In this document: one piece after another, positions 60,851 to 64,000 of the stretch | Numbering within the stretch: the stretch's first letter is position 1 | Layout of the letters: the number at the start of each line of letters is the position of its first letter | Source: Magicicada septendecula | Lineage: Eukaryota; Arthropoda; Insecta; Hemiptera; Cicadidae | Assembly (NCBI GenBank): GCA_034769895.1 | Contig: CM068369.1 | Location: 425,841,479-425,905,478 of the forward strand | DNA: 64,000 nt | Direction of reading: 5' to 3' | Notes under the pieces: model-generated | Databases searched by the model: none | Seen by the model: only the letters and a program-made list of their open reading frames with translations | Told to the model about the DNA's origin: nothing | Translations under genes and position numbers: made by a program

Positions 60851-63640
60851 CTCAGTACTGTAATTTATACGTACATATTGTAAAGGTACATATAATCACC
60901 ATACAGGTAAATACCCACATAAGATGTATTTAAAATAAAGAACTAACACTGAAGAGAAGAAAGGATGAAAGTGGTATAAAGAAAAGTGTATTTTAATATG
61001 ATTATCCGGTCAACTAAAGAAAAGTAATAATAAAAGCAACAGTTGAAAATAGAACAAGAGAGCAAAACTTACAAAATCACAGTACAATACGATTTAACTC
61101 CAGTGACCCAATAGATGGTAAGTGAGAGGATACAAACACCAAATACTATAATCCCAACAAGGACCCAAGAACACCAATTATTATGATCCCACATGGACTA
61201 AGAAGACAGAAGAAGAGGATAGAAGAAAATGAAGAAAGAAGAACCAGTAGTGCCAGAACAATAAGTGTATAAGTCAAGAAAAGTGTTTACAAAGGAGTAC
61301 CTACCTTAAAACATAGTGAAACACATAACAAACTATGACTAGTGACTTGACACTGACCTGTAAATATAAAAAGATGCTCAATAATAATGAAAGAAGAGAA
61401 AGACATAATGATTGTATAAAACCTAACTAATAGTAGGGTAAATAGAGTCAAAATAAACTCAATGCATAATACCCCAAATGACATGCTAAGTAGACCAGCA
61501 TTAATAGCTGATTATTCTATAAATAAACAAGATAAGAATGAGTAAGATAATAAATAATGATCAGATAAGAATAATGTGCAAATACCTGTGGGTGAACCTT
61601 GATAACTATAGCAAAATATAGAAATAACAGTAAATTTGCATGAATGCATTGTTGTCAACATACTGGGGTTCCAACTAACCTCACATATGGTACAGAATCA
61701 TGTGCAAATACTAATAAGTGGTAGTAAAAGCCTGAAGTTTAGTAAGTAAATTACCATAATGAGAAAAGAGGTAATCCCAATACTAAATGTAACTAGATTA
61801 AGTGTTATTAGTGCATTATAAAGTGTAAATACATGGGACTGACAAAGACAGCAAAAGTGTACACACACAAAACCACTTTAATTTAATTAACCAGGAAAAC
61901 CCTATTGTATATAAAGATCAAGTAACTCCTGTTACTCCTATTACTGGGTAATACTAATGATATAAGATGACAAGCAAGTCAGAATAAATATAAATTTATG
62001 CAAGTGTCTGATCACACTAACTGTAAGAAGTAAAAACACTTCAATCAAGGTAAAACCTGTATATTAGGAAAATTCCAACATAAAACAACAATCAGTCTTA
62101 TCCAATAATGATAACTATCAAGTATGAGGCATTAAAACATAAAACTAAGTTAATTATTTGCAATTTTGAGAAGGACCTATATCTAGGCCAATGACCTACT
62201 TAGCTAAAAACATTTAAAATAAGAAATATATACAGAGTACACAAAATCTGAGGTGTACAAAACATATAAAAGACATGTCGTAAGGTTTATTTAACAAAAA
62301 AAATAATCAGAGTGGGTGAATTGTAGAAATACATATGCAATTAAAACAATCCCAAACATAGGCCATAAGAGCTTAAACCTAAAACTGACAAATCATTGTA
62401 TTAAGACAAAAATAACAATTATAATTGTAATGCAAGTACATCTAAGGTTAAAGATGATCAATGTACAGCATATACAAACCGAATAATGACAAATAAATGC
62501 TTATCATAAATAAAATAAGTAAAAATAACAACGAAAAACTGTAGATTCATTAATCTACACAGACATGCCTTGTAAGGACTTAAAATAATCAGTAATGTAA
62601 ATGCAAGTGCATGGTCTGGTCATATCTTTTGTAAATAGTAGTATAAGATTGTTAAATTAGTTTTAAGAAATCGTGTAAATTGTGAAAAAAGAGACCCCTT
62701 AGCGATATACTCTCAACACCAAAAACGGGGAGTAAGCTCACTCATTAGAATGGATTACGTAATTTTTGGGCCAATAAGAATCGAATAAATAATTGGGGAA
62801 TGTGTACGATTTACAGATCATCCCAATCCATGGAGTATGAAGGAATTATTGTTGTTGTAACTCTGATAGACTGCGCGTCGCCAGCCAGAAGACAGAATAA
62901 GTAAGTCGAACCCGCGATATCACCTGTGCGGGTATAAACAAACCATGTAAGATAACCTTTTTTATCAGTGCGAATTATTTGTAATATCAGAAGAATTAAC
63001 CTAATAATAACAGTGCGACATTGATTATACAGTATATAATCCAGTATAATCTCACGAAGTGAATTTATGAATTTTAATGGAAAAAGTGAATTACAAGGGA
63101 GTATGATGTTTGACATTTTTAATTAATGACATGAACGATGATGACTAATATCATCATGATTAATTTTGCACATTATCACAATAAACAATAAAGGCAAGAA
63201 CCTCGAGACAATTAATTTATTCTTTTTGTAAATTTTAAGGATGATAATTAAAACTTGTTTACCTAATATATAAACGTTTGTTATGAAAGCATATACGCTT
63301 CCTAATGTTGCTAATTAACTAATAACAAGTAACAACAAGGGATTTCGAACCTTGTATACAAATTTTAATGATGAATAATCAGATTTAATTTCTTTTTAAA
63401 TATTTTGGTTCTGTAATTCAAGAACAATTATCATATGTAATGGCATCAAGGTCAATCTAATCTATATATTAATATGGGAAGAGAAAACTTTGTACCCCTT
63501 TTTAAGCATATTGTGCGCACGGAGGAGTGTGAGATTTGGCATAGTTAAAGTTTATATGGAGAAGGAGTGCAGAAAGCTAAAATTTATATATAATATGTGT
63601 TACAAATACATTAAATAAAATAAAATAAAACGTTCATTTG
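60851..63640. other. AT-rich DNA without recognised genes
   Basis: Nothing supported on either strand. A CCAAT-containing, less AT-rich patch at 62690-62960 with a GGGTATAAA-like box (about 62930) could be a promoter or an old LTR, but no product was identified. Confidence 0.5.
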
Positions 63641-63740
63641 CACTTGAAAATTCATTTAAACTTTTTCAAACAATGGTAATTGTTAAAAATAAAATAATTT
63701 TGTTGCCAGGCAATAAAATTATAATTTTTTCATTTTAGTG
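63641..63740 (+). mobile_element. Fragment of the HINE-like family
   Basis: Matches only the post-array block of H1-H3: AAATTCATTTAAACTTTTTC and GTTGCCAGGCAATAAAATT. The terminal parts and monomers are missing. Confidence 0.7.
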
Positions 63741-63826
63741 TACGTTCATACTGCCAATGTCAAACACATAATAGTCTGTCGTTTGTTTACGTTCACACTG
63801 CCAATGTCAAACACATAATAGTCTGT
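63741..63826. repeat. 47-bp period direct duplication
   Basis: 63741-63779 and 63788-63826 are the same 39 bases (TACGTTCA(T/C)ACTGCCAATG...) separated by eight bases, with one mismatch. Confidence 0.85.
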
Positions 63827-64000
63827 GGTCAAACAGTCGCACAGAGTAGAGATTGTCGCCAAAGAATTTTAAAATGTTGCCAACAAATAATTACTGACAG
63901 ATTGAATTGACTGAATGAGCTGTGAATTTTGTGTGATTTCAAATGTTCCTTTTTCAATAGTCTGTGGAGTGTATGTCAAGGCAAAAAAGCGTTTATTTTA

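Overview
The window is a piece of a large, AT-rich animal genome, most likely an insect or another arthropod. It has spliced genes with multi-kilobase introns, several classes of eukaryotic transposon, long microsatellites and a 500-base run of N. No operons, prokaryotic genes or CRISPR arrays are present. Species and order cannot be fixed from the sequence alone. Only two host genes are recognisable, and both run out of the window. The first is the 5' part of an FKBP4/FKBP59-type immunophilin on the minus strand, with coding exons at 46616-46877, 38558-38700 and 35479-35599. The second is the first coding exon of the Elongator subunit ELP4 on the plus strand at 56260-56401. A heat-shock-element/TATA/splice-donor cluster at 55745-55860 lies just upstream of ELP4. 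Almost everything else is mobile DNA. Layout: 150-34481 is a cluster of three related LTR retrotransposons of the Ty3/gypsy type. Element 1 (150-14187) has 1.35-1.39 kb LTRs, a 4-bp AGAC target duplication, no recognisable intact pol and a 3.35-3.39 kb internal segment present three times in tandem. Element 2 (14386-26162) carries a decayed gag-pol with a RanBP2-type zinc finger in Gag, a canonical -1 frameshift heptamer at the gag/pol junction, protease, reverse transcriptase, a damaged RNase H and integrase. Element 3 (26509-34481) has nearly identical LTRs and an ACGT target duplication, and its 3' LTR is split by a Tigger/pogo-type DNA transposon. Elements 1 and 3 share an unrecognised roughly 350-400 residue protein: a Gag-like N-terminal coiled coil fused to a conserved domain of unknown function. 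All three share a fossil of the protease-RT region in their 3' halves and a covarying UUCG-loop hairpin 9-11 bases before the 3' LTR. From 34486 to 46877 lies the FKBP gene with TE-filled introns: a pogo-like relic with a mariner nested in it, a second mariner relic, a truncated LTR element, and an inverted pair of Penelope-like element (PLE) ends, one split by a solo LTR. From 46878 to 56259 are a compound (CT)n(GT)n tract, a non-LTR retrotransposon tail, and two Helentron/HINE-like non-autonomous elements with about 160-bp minisatellite arrays. From 56260 to 64000 are the ELP4 exon, a 564-bp inverted-repeat element in its first intron, a third HINE-like element and long AT-rich intron-like DNA without visible genes. 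The most unusual material is the trio of LTR elements: an orphan protein domain retained in two diverged pol-less families, a shared decayed pol copy even in the element that also has a real pol, and a structurally conserved RNA hairpin beside the polypurine tract.
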